Positions 11,997 to 22,695 of a DNA stretch of 64,000 nucleotides are shown piece by piece. The DNA is from Sphingomonas cannabina. Its GTDB lineage: Bacteria > Pseudomonadota > Alphaproteobacteria > Sphingomonadales > Sphingomonadaceae. The notes below the pieces were generated by a model. The model saw only the letters and a list, made by a program, of their open reading frames with translations. It was not told the DNA's origin and did not search any database. The translations under genes and the position numbers were made by a program. Where the stretch lies: positions 2,527,001 through 2,591,000 of the forward strand of contig NZ_CP090059.1 of NCBI RefSeq assembly GCF_021391395.1, given 5' to 3'. The stretch's first letter is position 1; the number at the start of each line of letters is the position of its first letter.

Positions 11997-13138
11997 CAAC
12001 GGACTCCTGGGACCCGGACGGTCGCAATGGCCTGTGCGGCGATCCCCTCACGCCGGCCGGTGAACCCCAGCCTTTCGGTGGTGGTGGCCTTCACCGAAAC
12101 CTGACGCTCGTCAAGCCGCAAGAGCGTCGCGATGCGCGTCCGGATCGTCGAACGGTGGGGGCCGACCTTGGGCTCCTCGCAGATGAGGGTGAGGTCGACG
12201 AAGTCGATCATGCCGCCCTCGGCGCGGACCAGGTCGGCGGCATGCTCGAGGAACTGGCCCGAGGCGGCGCCGCGCCACTGCGGATCGCTCGGCGGAAAAT
12301 GGGTGCCGATGTCGCCCGCGCCGATCGTGCCGAGCAGCGCGTCGGTGATGGCGTGGAGTGCGACGTCGGCGTCGCTGTGGCCGGAGAGGCCGCGGTCGTG
12401 CGGGATCAGCACGCCGCCGAGCCACAGCTCTTCGCCGGCTTCGAGCCGGTGGACGTCGAAGCCGGTGGCGCTGCGCGAGATCAGGCCCGCGCCGAGTCGC
12501 GCCTCGGCGGCGGCGAGGTCGGCGGGGTAGGTGAGCTTTTCGAGCATCGGATGTCCTTCGACCATCGCGACGTCGTGGCCGGCGGCCCGGAGCACCTGGG
12601 CGTCGTCGGTGGCCTCGGCGTCGTCGGGCCAGGCGGTGTGGGCATCGACGATCGCAGCATAATCGAACGCCTGCGGAGTCTGAACCCGGTGGAGGCCGGC
12701 GCGGGGGACGGTGTCGCCGAGCGATTCGTCGCCGAGCGCTAACGTGTCGGCGACCGGCAGCACCGGGACGGCACCGAGCGCGCGGTCGAGGGCCGATGTC
12801 AGGCGATCGACGACCTCGGCAGGAAGGAAAGGGCGGGCGGCGTCGTGGATGAGGACGCGGTCGACGCCTTCCAGCGCGGCCAGGCCGGCGCGGACCGACT
12901 CGCGCCGGGTGGCGCCGCCGGTGACGAAGCGGACGTTCGGAGCGGCGGCGCGGAGTTGATCCTCCTGTCCCGAGCCGATTACGACCAGCAACTCGTCGAT
13001 CGCGGCATGGGCACGGAATGCGGCGATGCTGTGCGCCACCACCGGCTTGCCACCGAGGGGCGTGAATTGCTTGGGCAGCTCGCCGCCGAGGCGCGTTCCG
13101 GTGCCGGCGGCGACAATGAGGGCGGCGGTTCGAGCCAT
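11996..13138 (-). CDS. ispDF: Bifunctional IspD/IspF enzyme of the MEP isoprenoid pathway
   Basis: 380 aa fusion, as is usual in many alphaproteobacteria. The N-terminal IspD domain (about 1-220) couples CTP to methylerythritol phosphate; it has the nucleotide-binding LIVAAGTGTRLGGELPKQF and HDAARPF motifs. The C-terminal IspF domain (about 223-380) forms the cyclic diphosphate; it has the metal-binding GFDVHRLE and SGHSDADVALHAITDALLG, and the VSVKATTTERLGF tail. It works upstream of UppS and in the same pathway as Dxr, both encoded at 44-47 kb. It is the first gene of an operon with a secreted protein and cinA. Confidence 0.97.
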   Translation of the reverse strand: MARTAALIVAAGTGTRLGGELPKQFTPLGGKPVVAHSIAAFRAHAAIDELLVVIGSGQEDQLRAAAPNVRFVTGGATRRESVRAGLAALEGVDRVLIHDAARPFLPAEVVDRLTSALDRALGAVPVLPVADTLALGDESLGDTVPRAGLHRVQTPQAFDYAAIVDAHTAWPDDAEATDDAQVLRAAGHDVAMVEGHPMLEKLTYPADLAAAEARLGAGLISRSATGFDVHRLEAGEELWLGGVLIPHDRGLSGHSDADVALHAITDALLGTIGAGDIGTHFPPSDPQWRGAASGQFLEHAADLVRAEGGMIDFVDLTLICEEPKVGPHRSTIRTRIATLLRLDERQVSVKATTTERLGFTGRREGIAAQAIATVRVPGVR

Positions 13139-13181
13139 GCGCGGGCGCCTAGCCGATGCATGAGGTAGGCGCCAATAGGTT

Positions 13182-13429
13182 GGTTCACGCGAAGGCGCGA
13201 AGACGCGAAGAAGAAGGAAGGTTTTGTTCGCGCAGAGGCGCAGAGGTGGTTCGTTTGCGCCCCCTGTCTCGCGTCAGCAAGACCTTTCAGTCTTTATGCG
13301 CGACAAGCTTGAAGGTCGCTGGCGCGGCTGGATGCGCGGCAAGCGACGTAACTCCGCGCTCTCTGCGCCTCTGCGCGAAAAATCCTTCTTTTTCTTTCTT
13401 CTTCGCGTCTTCGCGCCTTCGCGTGAACC
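13182..13429. repeat. Long imperfect palindrome (MITE/BIME-like intergenic repeat)
   Basis: Left arm about 13182-13246 and right arm about 13355-13429 are near-perfect reverse complements. The outer 34 bases (starting ggttcacgcgaaggcgcg) match exactly, then comes a variable purine tract, then a second matching block (ttcgcgcagaggcgcagag). About 108 bases separate the arms. The arms themselves are built from short gcgaag/gcagag iterations. There is no transposase. It fills most of the 353-base gap between ispDF and dusB; the remainder (13139-13181, 13430-13491) shows no gene. Confidence 0.85.
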
Positions 13430-13491
13430 CTTCTTCCTTGCCAATCCGCACTTGTCGCACTATCGGCTCATGCCTAATTTTCAGGCACATC

Positions 13492-14490
13492 ATGCAGACG
13501 CTCGCTCCCATCCAGATCGGACCCGTCCGGATCGACACTCCCGTGCTGCTCGCGCCGATGACGGGGGTGACCGACCTGCCGTTCCGCCGTGTCGTGCGGC
13601 GGCACGGGTCGGGGCTCAATGTCACCGAGATGATCGCCAGCCAGGCGGCGATCCGCGAGACGCGGCAGTCGATTCAGAAGGCGCTGTGGGACCCGATCGA
13701 GGACCCGGTGTCGATGCAGCTGGTCGGCTGCACGCCCTATGAGATGGGCGAGGCGGCGAAGCTGGCCGAGGACAAGGGCGCCGCGATCGTCGACATCAAC
13801 ATGGGCTGCCCGGTGCGCAAGGTCACCAACGGCGACGCGGGATCGGCGCTGATGCGCGACCTCAAGCTCGCCGCCGAGCTGGTCGATGCGGTGGTGAAGG
13901 CGGTGAAGGCGCCGGTGACGCTCAAGATGCGGATGGGCTGGGACCATTCAAGCCTCAACGCGCCCGAGCTCGCACGCATCGCCGAAGACCTTGGCGTCAA
14001 GATGGTGACGGTCCACGGGCGCACCCGCAACCAGATGTACAAGGGCTCGGCCGACTGGGCCTTCGTGCGCAAGGTCAAGGATGCGGTGGCGATCCCGGTC
14101 ATCGTCAACGGGGACATCTGCTCGATCGAGGATGCGCGGACCGCGCTCGACCAGTCGGGCGCGGACGGGGTGATGATCGGCCGCGGCGCCTATGGCCGGC
14201 CGTGGCTGCTCCGGCAGGTGATGGACGCGCTGGAAGGCCGCACGCCGCGTGCCGACCCGAACCTCGACGAACAATATTCAACGATCATCGAGCATTATGA
14301 CGAAATGCTGAACCTCTATGGCAAGGAGGTCGGCACCAATGTCGCGCGCAAGCATATCGGCTGGTACACGCGCGGCCTCCACGGATCGGCCGAGTTCCGC
14401 AACCGCGTCAACCAGGAGCCGGACCCCGAGGTGGTGAAGGCTATGCTTGCCGAATTCTACGCGCCGTGGACCACGCGCGCCGCCGCGTGA
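13492..14490 (+). CDS. dusB: tRNA-dihydrouridine synthase DusB
   Basis: 332 aa. An FMN-dependent enzyme that reduces uridines in the tRNA D-loop. The TIM-barrel start [20 protein letters not shown], the catalytic cysteine motif [39 protein letters not shown] and the phosphate-binding [16 protein letters not shown] are all present. I start at ATG 13492 ([10 protein letters not shown]); the same frame is open for 112 codons upstream only because it runs through the palindromic repeat. As in other alphaproteobacteria it heads the dusB-ntrBC cluster and overlaps ntrB. Confidence 0.96.
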   Translation: MQTLAPIQIGPVRIDTPVLLAPMTGVTDLPFRRVVRRHGSGLNVTEMIASQAAIRETRQSIQKALWDPIEDPVSMQLVGCTPYEMGEAAKLAEDKGAAIVDINMGCPVRKVTNGDAGSALMRDLKLAAELVDAVVKAVKAPVTLKMRMGWDHSSLNAPELARIAEDLGVKMVTVHGRTRNQMYKGSADWAFVRKVKDAVAIPVIVNGDICSIEDARTALDQSGADGVMIGRGAYGRPWLLRQVMDALEGRTPRADPNLDEQYSTIIEHYDEMLNLYGKEVGTNVARKHIGWYTRGLHGSAEFRNRVNQEPDPEVVKAMLAEFYAPWTTRAAA

Positions 14491-15549
14491 GCTCCGACGA
14501 ACCGGGCTTCGCCGAGCTGTTCGCGGCATTGCCCGTCGCGGCGATGCTGATCGATCCGGAGGGACGGATCGCGCGTGCCAATTCCGCGTGCGAGACCTTG
14601 CTCAACTTCTCCGAGCGGGCGATGGCCGGACAGGACGTGGACGTGCTGGTCCGCTTCCCCGAGGCGCAGGCCGACCGGCGGCGCGGACGGATGTTTGCAG
14701 CCTATGACGTCGATGTGGGAATCGGTCGCGTCGGGCGACTGCGCGTCGACCTGCTCGAGAGCGAGGTGCCGGACCGGCCGGGCTGGCGGATCGTGACGAT
14801 CCGGCAGAGCCCGGCGGCGCGCGGGCACACCACCGATCGTGCGGCGGGCGCGCGGGCGGCGATCGGCGCGGCGGCGATGCTGGCGCACGAGATCAAGAAC
14901 CCGCTGTCGGGTATCCGCGGCGCCGCGCAGCTGCTCGCCGGGGGCGACGGGGCAGGGGAGCTCACCACGCTGATCACCACCGAGGTCGATCGCATCGCGG
15001 CCCTTATCGATCGGATGCAGGACTTCACCGATACACGGCCGCTAACGCTCGCGCCGACCAATATCTATCCGCTGCTGGGCCATGCGCGGCGGGTGGCGCT
15101 GGCGGGGTTCGGGCGAGGGGTGGCGCTGGATGAGCGGTTCGATCCGTCGCTGCCGCCAGCGCTGGTCGACGGCGACGCGTTGCTGCAGGTGGTGCTCAAC
15201 CTGCTCAAGAATGCCTGCGAGGCGGTGAGCGAGGTGGCGGCGCCGCGCGTCACCGTCACCACCGCCTATCGCCATGGCATGTCGGCGAGCGCTGCGCCGG
15301 GCAGGCCGCGCCAGCCGTTGCCGATCGAGCTCACCGTGATCGACAACGGTCCCGGCGCGCCCCCGGATATCGCCGAGCACCTGTTCGAGCCGTTCGTGTC
15401 GGGCAAGGCGGAAGGGCGGGGGCTCGGCCTGCCGCTGGTCGAGAAGCTGGTGCGCGACATGGGCGGGATCGTCCAATATGCGCGCGAGTATATCCGGGAG
15501 GGTGAGCCGGAGATGACGGTGTTCCGCGTATTGCTGCCGAGAGCCAAAA

Positions 15550-15557
<8 letters not shown>
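14487..15557 (+). CDS. ntrB: Nitrogen regulation sensor kinase NtrB (GlnL)
   Basis: 356 aa cytoplasmic histidine kinase that, under PII control, phosphorylates or dephosphorylates NtrC. Order of domains: PAS (about 5-110, [23 protein letters not shown]), HisKA with the phospho-histidine in [18 protein letters not shown] (about residue 133), HATPase with the N-box [10 protein letters not shown]1 DNGPGAP and G2 [10 protein letters not shown] prefer GTG 14487 because its GTGA overlaps the dusB stop; an upstream GTG at 14466 is also in frame. There are no membrane segments, as expected for NtrB rather than NtrY. It overlaps ntrC by eight bases. Confidence 0.95.
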
Positions 15558-16992
<1,435 letters not shown>

Positions 16993-17044
16993 CTGTCACG
17001 ATTCTGTGTTTTGCAGGCAACAGTGATGGTGTAGGCATGCAACG

Positions 17045-19303
17045 ATGACCGTTGCCGCCGAGCCGATTGCCGAAGCGACCGCTGCCCCGCGGCGCTTCAC
17101 GATCACGCCGGCGATCGAGCTCATGGTGTTCGCTGCCGCGGTGGCGGTGGCGATCGTGAGCTGGCTGGTGATCAGCGGCGACAGCGATACGCCGCGGCTG
17201 CTCAGCCCGCCCTTGGTGGCGCTGCTGCTCGTCGCCAATCTCCTCCCCGGAGTCGCGCTGCTGGTGCTGATCGGCCGACGGATTGCCCGCAGCCGCGCGG
17301 CGCGCCTGCCGCTGGCGGGGGAGGGGCGGCTGCATGTGCGGCTGGTGGCGCTGTTCTCGGTGCTCGCCAGCGTGCCGATGATCCTGGTGACGATCTTCGC
17401 CTCGTTCCTGTTCCAGTTCGGCGTCGAATTCTGGTTCTCCGACCGCGCGCGCGGAATGCTCGAGAACGTCCAGAGCCTGGCCCAGCAATCCTATCAGGAG
17501 ATGCTGCGGTACGTGGACAACGAGAATCTGGCGATGGCGAAGGACCTCTCGTCCTTCCTGCTCGTCGACAAGCTGCCGATCGACAGCCGGGAATTCCAGG
17601 GCAATTTCGCCACCCAAGTGCTCTATCGCAACCTGTCCGAGGCGGTCATCTTCTCGATCACGCCCAATGGACAGCTCGACGCGCTGGCGCTGGTCAACCC
17701 CTATGACCGGCCGCTCGAGAAGGACATCGACGCCTCGGTCATCGCCCAGCTCAAGGCCGGGAAGCCGAGCGTCGTCGGGACGAGCAGCGAACGGACCCAG
17801 TCGGTCACGCAGATTCCGGGGACCGACCTCTACGTCTACGCCGCGCGCGTCTCGGGCGCGCAGGAGATGGCGGCCCGCATGAACCGCGCCAAGGCGGTGC
17901 TTGGCGATTATCAGGCACTGCTCGCGCGATCACGAAGTCTTCAGCTTCTATTCAATGCCGCCTTGCTGGCCATCTCCCTGCTGATCGTCGGCATCGCCGT
18001 GTTCGTGGCGCTGGCGGTCGCGGACCGCCTCGTCCGGCCGGTCGGCGAGCTGGTCGATGCGGCGCAGCGGGTGGCGGGGGGTGATCTTGCCGCGCGCGTG
18101 CCCGAACCCAAGTCTCGCGACGAGATCGGCGTGCTCGCCAACGCCTTCAACCGTATGACGGGCCGACTCCAGGAGCAGACCGGTGCGCTGGTCGAGGCCA
18201 ATGCCGAGGCGGAGAGCCGCCGCGCGCTGATCGAGGCGGTGTTGGCCGGCGTCACCGCCGGGGTGATCGCGATCGGCGAGGATCGCTCGATCCGCCTGTT
18301 CAACAGCTCGGCGCTGGAGCTGCTCCGCCCCGGTGCGATCCCGCTCGGCCGGCCGCTGGCCGAGGTCGCCCCCGAGCTCGATGCCCTGCTCGACGGCGAG
18401 GCGCGCGAGGGAATCGTCCAGCTCACCGCCGCCGGCGAGGCGCGCACTCTTGCGGTCAAGATCACCCGCGACGAGGACGGCCATGTCCTGACCTTCGACG
18501 ACATCACCCAGCAGCTCATCGACCAGCGCCGCGCCGCCTGGTCCGACGTCGCGCGCCGCATCGCGCACGAGATCAAGAATCCGCTGACCCCGATCCAGCT
18601 CGCCGCCGAAAGGCTGCAGCGGCGCTACGGCAAGATGGCGGAGGAGGGCGATTCGACCTTCGCGCGCCTGACCGACACCATCGTGCGGCAGGTGAGCGAC
18701 CTGAGGCGCATGGTCGACGAATTCTCGTCCTTCGCGCGGATGCCGAAGCCGGTGTTCCGGCGCGAAGCGGTGCTCGACCTCGCGCGGCAGGCGGTGTTCC
18801 TGCACGAGGTGGCGCATCCGGCGATCCGCTTCGGCCTCACCTATGACGATCCGCCGCCGAGCCTCGTATGCGATCGCCGCCAGATCGGTCAGGCGCTCAC
18901 CAATATCGTCAAGAACGCGGTCGAGGCGGTCGAGGCGCGCGAGGGCGAGGACCTGCCGCAAGGCGAAGTGTCGCTCAAGATCGCGAATGAGGGCGAGCGC
19001 TGCGTCACCATCCGCGTCACCGACAACGGCGTCGGCCTGCCCGCCGAGCGCGACCGTATCGTCGAACCCTATATGACCACACGCAGCCGCGGCACCGGCC
19101 TCGGCCTCGCCATCGTCAAGAAGATCGTCGAGGAGCATTTCGGTACCATGACCTTCGCCGACCGGGCGGAAGGTAGCGGCACCGTGGTCACGCTCACCTT
19201 CGACGCGGTGATGCTCTCCAGCCTCGCCGATGCGCAGGCCGAGGATGCCGGCACCTCCGATCCCAGCCCAACAACCCTGACACGCCATCGGACCAACGCA
19301 TGA
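17045..19303 (+). CDS. ntrY: Membrane sensor histidine kinase NtrY
   Basis: 752 aa. The membrane-bound kinase partner of NtrX, linked in alphaproteobacteria to nitrogen, redox and envelope control. Seen: transmembrane helices at about 21-42, 55-76 and 97-120, an extracytoplasmic stretch to about 285, another helix at about 300-325, a HAMP linker (ADRLVRPVGELVDAAQRVAGGDL), a PAS-like region (about 385-490), HisKA with [19 protein letters not shown] and HATPase with NIVKNAVEAVE, DNGVGLP and GTGLGLAIVKKIVE. It starts 52 bases after ntrC. The stop overlaps the ntrX ATG as ATGA, so kinase and regulator are translationally coupled. Confidence 0.96.
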   Translation: MTVAAEPIAEATAAPRRFTITPAIELMVFAAAVAVAIVSWLVISGDSDTPRLLSPPLVALLLVANLLPGVALLVLIGRRIARSRAARLPLAGEGRLHVRLVALFSVLASVPMILVTIFASFLFQFGVEFWFSDRARGMLENVQSLAQQSYQEMLRYVDNENLAMAKDLSSFLLVDKLPIDSREFQGNFATQVLYRNLSEAVIFSITPNGQLDALALVNPYDRPLEKDIDASVIAQLKAGKPSVVGTSSERTQSVTQIPGTDLYVYAARVSGAQEMAARMNRAKAVLGDYQALLARSRSLQLLFNAALLAISLLIVGIAVFVALAVADRLVRPVGELVDAAQRVAGGDLAARVPEPKSRDEIGVLANAFNRMTGRLQEQTGALVEANAEAESRRALIEAVLAGVTAGVIAIGEDRSIRLFNSSALELLRPGAIPLGRPLAEVAPELDALLDGEAREGIVQLTAAGEARTLAVKITRDEDGHVLTFDDITQQLIDQRRAAWSDVARRIAHEIKNPLTPIQLAAERLQRRYGKMAEEGDSTFARLTDTIVRQVSDLRRMVDEFSSFARMPKPVFRREAVLDLARQAVFLHEVAHPAIRFGLTYDDPPPSLVCDRRQIGQALTNIVKNAVEAVEAREGEDLPQGEVSLKIANEGERCVTIRVTDNGVGLPAERDRIVEPYMTTRSRGTGLGLAIVKKIVEEHFGTMTFADRAEGSGTVVTLTFDAVMLSSLADAQAEDAGTSDPSPTTLTRHRTNA

Positions 19304-20679
19304 CCCTCGACATTCTCGTCGTCGACGACGAACTCGACATCCGCGAACTCGTTTCGGGCGTCCTCGAGGACGAAGGTTACGAAACACGGACTGCCGCCGA
19401 CAGCGATGCCGCACTTGAGGCCATCGCTGCGCGGCGGCCGAGCCTGGTGCTGCTCGACGTCTGGCTGCAGGGCTCGCGGCTCGACGGGCTCGAGCTGCTC
19501 GACGAGATCAAGCGGCGCGACCCGTCGATCCCGGTGCTGGTGATCTCCGGCCACGGCAACCTCGACACCGCCGTGGCGGCGATCCGGCGCGGCGCCAGCG
19601 ACTTCATCGAGAAGCCGTTCGAAGCGGAGCGGCTGCTGCTGCTCGTCGAGCGCGCGACCGAGACCGAGCGGCTGAAGCGCGAGGTGGCGAGCCTGCGCGC
19701 GACGGTGGGCCGTGAGACCGACCTTACCGGCAGCTCGACCGCGATCAACTCGGTCCGCGCGACGCTGAAGCGTGTCGCCTCGACCGGCAGCCGTGTGCTG
19801 ATCATGGGCGGCGCCGGCGTCGGCAAGGAGGTGGCGGCACGGCTGCTCCACGGCTGGAGCACGCGTGCCAACGGCCCCTTCGTGGTGGTGAGCGCGGCGC
19901 GGATGACGCCCGAGCGTGTCGAGGAGGAGCTGTTCGGCGTCGAGGAGGGCGGCGATCTCGTGCGGCCCGGCCTGCTCGAGCAGGCGCATGGCGGCACGCT
20001 GTTCCTCGACGAGATCGCCGACATGCCGGTCGCGACCCAGGCGCGGATCCTGCGCGTGCTGACCGACCAGAGCTTCACCCGCGTCAGCGGCACCCGCATC
20101 GTCAAGGTCGACGTGCGCGTGGTCTCCGCCACCTCGCGCGACCTGACTGCCGAGATTGCCGAGGGGCGGTTCCGCGAGGACCTCTACTATCGTCTCAACG
20201 TGGTGCCGGTGGCGATCCCGACACTTGCCGAACGGCGTGAGGACATTCCGGCGCTGGTCGAGCATTTCGTCGCCCATTACGCCGCCGAGCGCCGCGTGCC
20301 GACGCCCGAGATCGCGGCCGACGCGATGGTGGCGCTGCAGAGCTACGAATGGCCGGGCAACGTCCGCCAGCTCCGTAACGTCGTCGAGCGGACGGTGATC
20401 CTGGCGCCGGGCAACCGCATCGGCCGCATCGACTTGGACCTGCTGCCGCCCGAGGTGCTGGGCAATACGCCCGGCGGGGATGGGGGCGTGACCGCCACCG
20501 CGATCATGGGGGCGCCCCTGCGCGAGGCGCGTGAAAGCTTCGAACGCGAATATCTGCGCGTCCAGATCCGGCGCTTCTCGGGCAATATCTCGCGGACGGC
20601 GAGCTTCATCGGGATGGAGCGGTCGGCGTTGCATCGCAAGCTCAAGCTGCTTGGAATCACCGAGACGCGCGAGGAGTAG
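19300..20679 (+). CDS. ntrX: Response regulator NtrX, AAA+ domain lacking GAFTGA
   Basis: 459 aa. The receiver domain (about 1-120, LVVDDELDIREL, LVLLDVWLQGS, EKPF) receives phosphate from NtrY. The AAA+ domain keeps Walker B-like GGTLFLDEIADMP and WPGNVRQLRNVVERTV. Walker A is altered to GGAGVGKEVAARLL, and the GAFTGA loop expected after ELFG is replaced by VEEGGDLVRPG (from residue 214). The C-terminal Fis-type HTH is SGNISRTASFIGMERSALHRKLK. Loss of GAFTGA predicts that it cannot remodel sigma-54 holoenzyme, so it likely acts at sigma-70 promoters. A REP hairpin follows 8 bases after the stop. Confidence 0.95.
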   Translation: MTLDILVVDDELDIRELVSGVLEDEGYETRTAADSDAALEAIAARRPSLVLLDVWLQGSRLDGLELLDEIKRRDPSIPVLVISGHGNLDTAVAAIRRGASDFIEKPFEAERLLLLVERATETERLKREVASLRATVGRETDLTGSSTAINSVRATLKRVASTGSRVLIMGGAGVGKEVAARLLHGWSTRANGPFVVVSAARMTPERVEEELFGVEEGGDLVRPGLLEQAHGGTLFLDEIADMPVATQARILRVLTDQSFTRVSGTRIVKVDVRVVSATSRDLTAEIAEGRFREDLYYRLNVVPVAIPTLAERREDIPALVEHFVAHYAAERRVPTPEIAADAMVALQSYEWPGNVRQLRNVVERTVILAPGNRIGRIDLDLLPPEVLGNTPGGDGGVTATAIMGAPLREARESFEREYLRVQIRRFSGNISRTASFIGMERSALHRKLKLLGITETREE

Positions 20680-20687
20680 CCTCTAAT

Positions 20688-20719
20688 CCCGTCATCCCGG
20701 CTTTCGCCGGGATGACGGG
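20688..20719. repeat. REP-type perfect hairpin after ntrX (possible terminator)
   Basis: A perfect 14-bp stem with a 4-nt loop (cccgtcatcccggc / gccgggatgacggg). This is the commonest palindrome type of sphingomonad intergenic regions; a shorter relative occurs at 22612-22675. It sits just after ntrX and before hfq, so it may protect or end the ntr transcript, though no T-tract follows. Confidence 0.85.
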
Positions 20720-20803
20720 TAAAGGTGGACGTATCGGCTCGCGCACCTTAGATTGCGTCCCAACAACAATCGCGGAAAAGCCGCCAAGACCAAGGAGCCA
20801 ATC

Positions 20804-21292
20804 ATGGCCGACAAGCAGACCTCCCTCCAGGACCTGTTCCTCAACGCGCTTCGCAAGTCCAAGACCCCGGTGACGATGTTCCTCGTCAAGGGCGTCAAGC
20901 TCCAGGGTATCGTTACCTGGTTCGACAATTTCTCGGTGTTGCTGCGCCGGGACGGTCAGTCGCAGCTGATCTACAAGCATGCGATCTCGACGATCATGCC
21001 GTCGGGGCCGCTGGACGTCGCCAGCATCGTCGAAGCGGTGGGGGAGAACCAGCACAAACAGCCGCTTTTGCAGGAAATTTTCCTGAATGCGGTGCGCCGC
21101 CAGCAGGAAAGCGTCACCATGTTCCTGGTCAACGGCGTGATGCTGCAGGGCTCGATCGCGGCGTTCGACCTGTTCTGCATGCTGCTCCAGCGCGAGGGCC
21201 TGTCGCAGCTCGTCTATAAGCACGCAGTGTCGACCATCCAGCCCGCCAATCCGCTCAATCTCGCCGACGAACAGGCGAGCGACGCCGAATAG
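20804..21292 (+). CDS. hfq: RNA chaperone Hfq, tandem two-domain form
   Basis: 162 aa, about twice the usual length, because two complete Hfq (Sm) domains are fused: residues 8-68 and 88-148 joined by a ~19-residue linker. Each has Sm1 ([25 protein letters not shown]; the second copy is [25 protein letters not shown]) and the Sm2 signature YKHA (57-60 and 138-141). The proximal-face glutamine is kept in both (Q9, Q90). Three chains could therefore form the six-fold ring used for sRNA-mRNA annealing. An aaggag ribosome-binding site lies before ATG 20804. The ntrX-hfq-hflX order is typical of alphaproteobacteria. Domain 2 is more divergent (C125, M126), suggesting specialisation. Confidence 0.97.
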   Translation: MADKQTSLQDLFLNALRKSKTPVTMFLVKGVKLQGIVTWFDNFSVLLRRDGQSQLIYKHAISTIMPSGPLDVASIVEAVGENQHKQPLLQEIFLNAVRRQQESVTMFLVNGVMLQGSIAAFDLFCMLLQREGLSQLVYKHAVSTIQPANPLNLADEQASDAE

Positions 21293-21296
21293 CGGC

Positions 21297-22589
21297 GTGT
21301 CGACCGGTTTCGATCGCGACGCGCAGGATTTCGCGCGCGGCGCGCGGGCCGTGGTCGTGCTGCCCGACCAGGGCAGTGCGAGCCGCGACGCCGACGCGCG
21401 TTTGGAGGAAACCGCGGGCCTTGCGCTTGCGATCGGAATTGAAGTGCGCGCGAAGATCGCCTTCCGCGTGCGCGCGCCCAAGCCGGCGACGCTGATCGGC
21501 AGCGGGCAGGTCGACCAGCTCGCCGAGATGGTGAAGGCCGAGGAACTCGGTCTCGCCGTGTTCGACGCCGCGCTGACGCCGGTGCAGCAGCGCAACCTCG
21601 AGACCGCACTCGGCTGCAAGGTGATCGACCGGACCGGTCTGATCCTCGAAATCTTCGGGGAGCGGGCGCGGACGGCGGAGGGCCGGCTCCAGGTCGAGCT
21701 GGCGCATCTCGATTATCAGGCGGGCCGGCTGGTGCGCAGTTGGACCCACCTCGAACGTCAGCGCGGCGGCTTCGGCTTCCTCGGCGGCCCGGGCGAGACC
21801 CAGATCGAGGCCGACCGGCGCTTGATCCGCGACCGTATGGCGCGGCTGAGGCGCGAGCTCGACCAGGTCAGCCGCACGCGCGGGCTGCACCGCGAGCGGC
21901 GCCAGCGCGCGCCGTGGCCGGTGATCGCGCTGGTCGGCTATACCAACGCAGGGAAATCCACGCTTTTCAATCGCCTGACCGGCGCTGACGTCATGGCAGA
22001 GAACCTGCTGTTCGCGACGCTGGACCCGACGCTGCGGCAGATCAGTCTGTCGGGGATCGACAAGGCGATCCTGTCCGACACGGTGGGGTTCGTCTCCGAG
22101 CTGCCGACCCAGCTCGTCGCGGCGTTCAAGGCGACGCTGGAGGAAGTGGTCTCGGCCGACCTCCTGATCCACGTCCGCGACATCGCGCATCCCGACAGCG
22201 AGGCGCAGCGCGCCGACGTCGAGAAGGTACTGGGCGAGATCGGCGTCGCCGAGACGACGCCCAGGATCGAGGCGTGGAACAAGCTCGACCTGCTGTCACC
22301 CGAGCGCCGGGCGGAGATCGCGGCCGAGGCGGCACGGCGCGAGGAGGTGGTGGCGGTATCGGCGTTGAGCGGGGAAGGCGTCGACACACTGCTTGCCACC
22401 GTCGCGGAGCATCTGACGCGCGGGCACCGACGCTACACGATCACGCTCGACGCGAGCGACGGGGCAGGGGCCGCGTGGCTCCACCAGCATGGCGACGTGC
22501 TGACGCATGACGTTGAAGGCGAGCGCGCGGTGTATGAGGTACGGATGGCGCCGCGGGATTACGAGCGGTTCTCGCTGCGGCGGGAGTAG
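21297..22589 (+). CDS. hflX: GTPase HflX
   Basis: 430 aa. A ribosome-associated GTPase that splits stalled or heat-damaged ribosomes. The N-terminal HflX domain (about 20-130) has the ATP-binding-type motif PATLIGSGQVDQLAEM; then a basic coiled-coil region with GGFGFLGGPGETQIEADRR; then the GTPase domain with G1 GYTNAGKST, G3 DTVGF and G4 NKLD. The GTG start lies four bases after the hfq stop, so the two are co-transcribed. The C-terminal domain ends with RRE just before a REP-bearing gap (22590-22695). Confidence 0.96.
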   Translation: MSTGFDRDAQDFARGARAVVVLPDQGSASRDADARLEETAGLALAIGIEVRAKIAFRVRAPKPATLIGSGQVDQLAEMVKAEELGLAVFDAALTPVQQRNLETALGCKVIDRTGLILEIFGERARTAEGRLQVELAHLDYQAGRLVRSWTHLERQRGGFGFLGGPGETQIEADRRLIRDRMARLRRELDQVSRTRGLHRERRQRAPWPVIALVGYTNAGKSTLFNRLTGADVMAENLLFATLDPTLRQISLSGIDKAILSDTVGFVSELPTQLVAAFKATLEEVVSADLLIHVRDIAHPDSEAQRADVEKVLGEIGVAETTPRIEAWNKLDLLSPERRAEIAAEAARREEVVAVSALSGEGVDTLLATVAEHLTRGHRRYTITLDASDGAGAAWLHQHGDVLTHDVEGERAVYEVRMAPRDYERFSLRRE

Positions 22590-22611
22590 GGGCCGCGGCC
22601 AGCGACTATAG

Positions 22612-22675
22612 CCCGGCGAAAGCCGTGCCGCATCGCGCTTTCGCTTGAGATCCCGGCTTTCGCCGGGATGACGTA
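22612..22675. repeat. REP-type inverted repeat between hflX and the GH27 gene
   Basis: The segment cccggcgaaagccg is repeated in inverted orientation as cggctttcgccggg at about 22654-22667, and the downstream unit forms its own hairpin (atcccggctttcgccgggat). It shares its core with the palindrome at 20688. It lies between the convergent hflX and GH27 genes and could act as a bidirectional transcript end. Confidence 0.75.
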
Positions 22676-22695
22676 TGTCCGGCCGATCCCAATCG

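Noticed and set aside
13156..13491. N-terminal extension of DusB (112 codons)
   Set aside because: This part of the frame translates the palindromic repeat and does not resemble DusB; the family start is at 13492.
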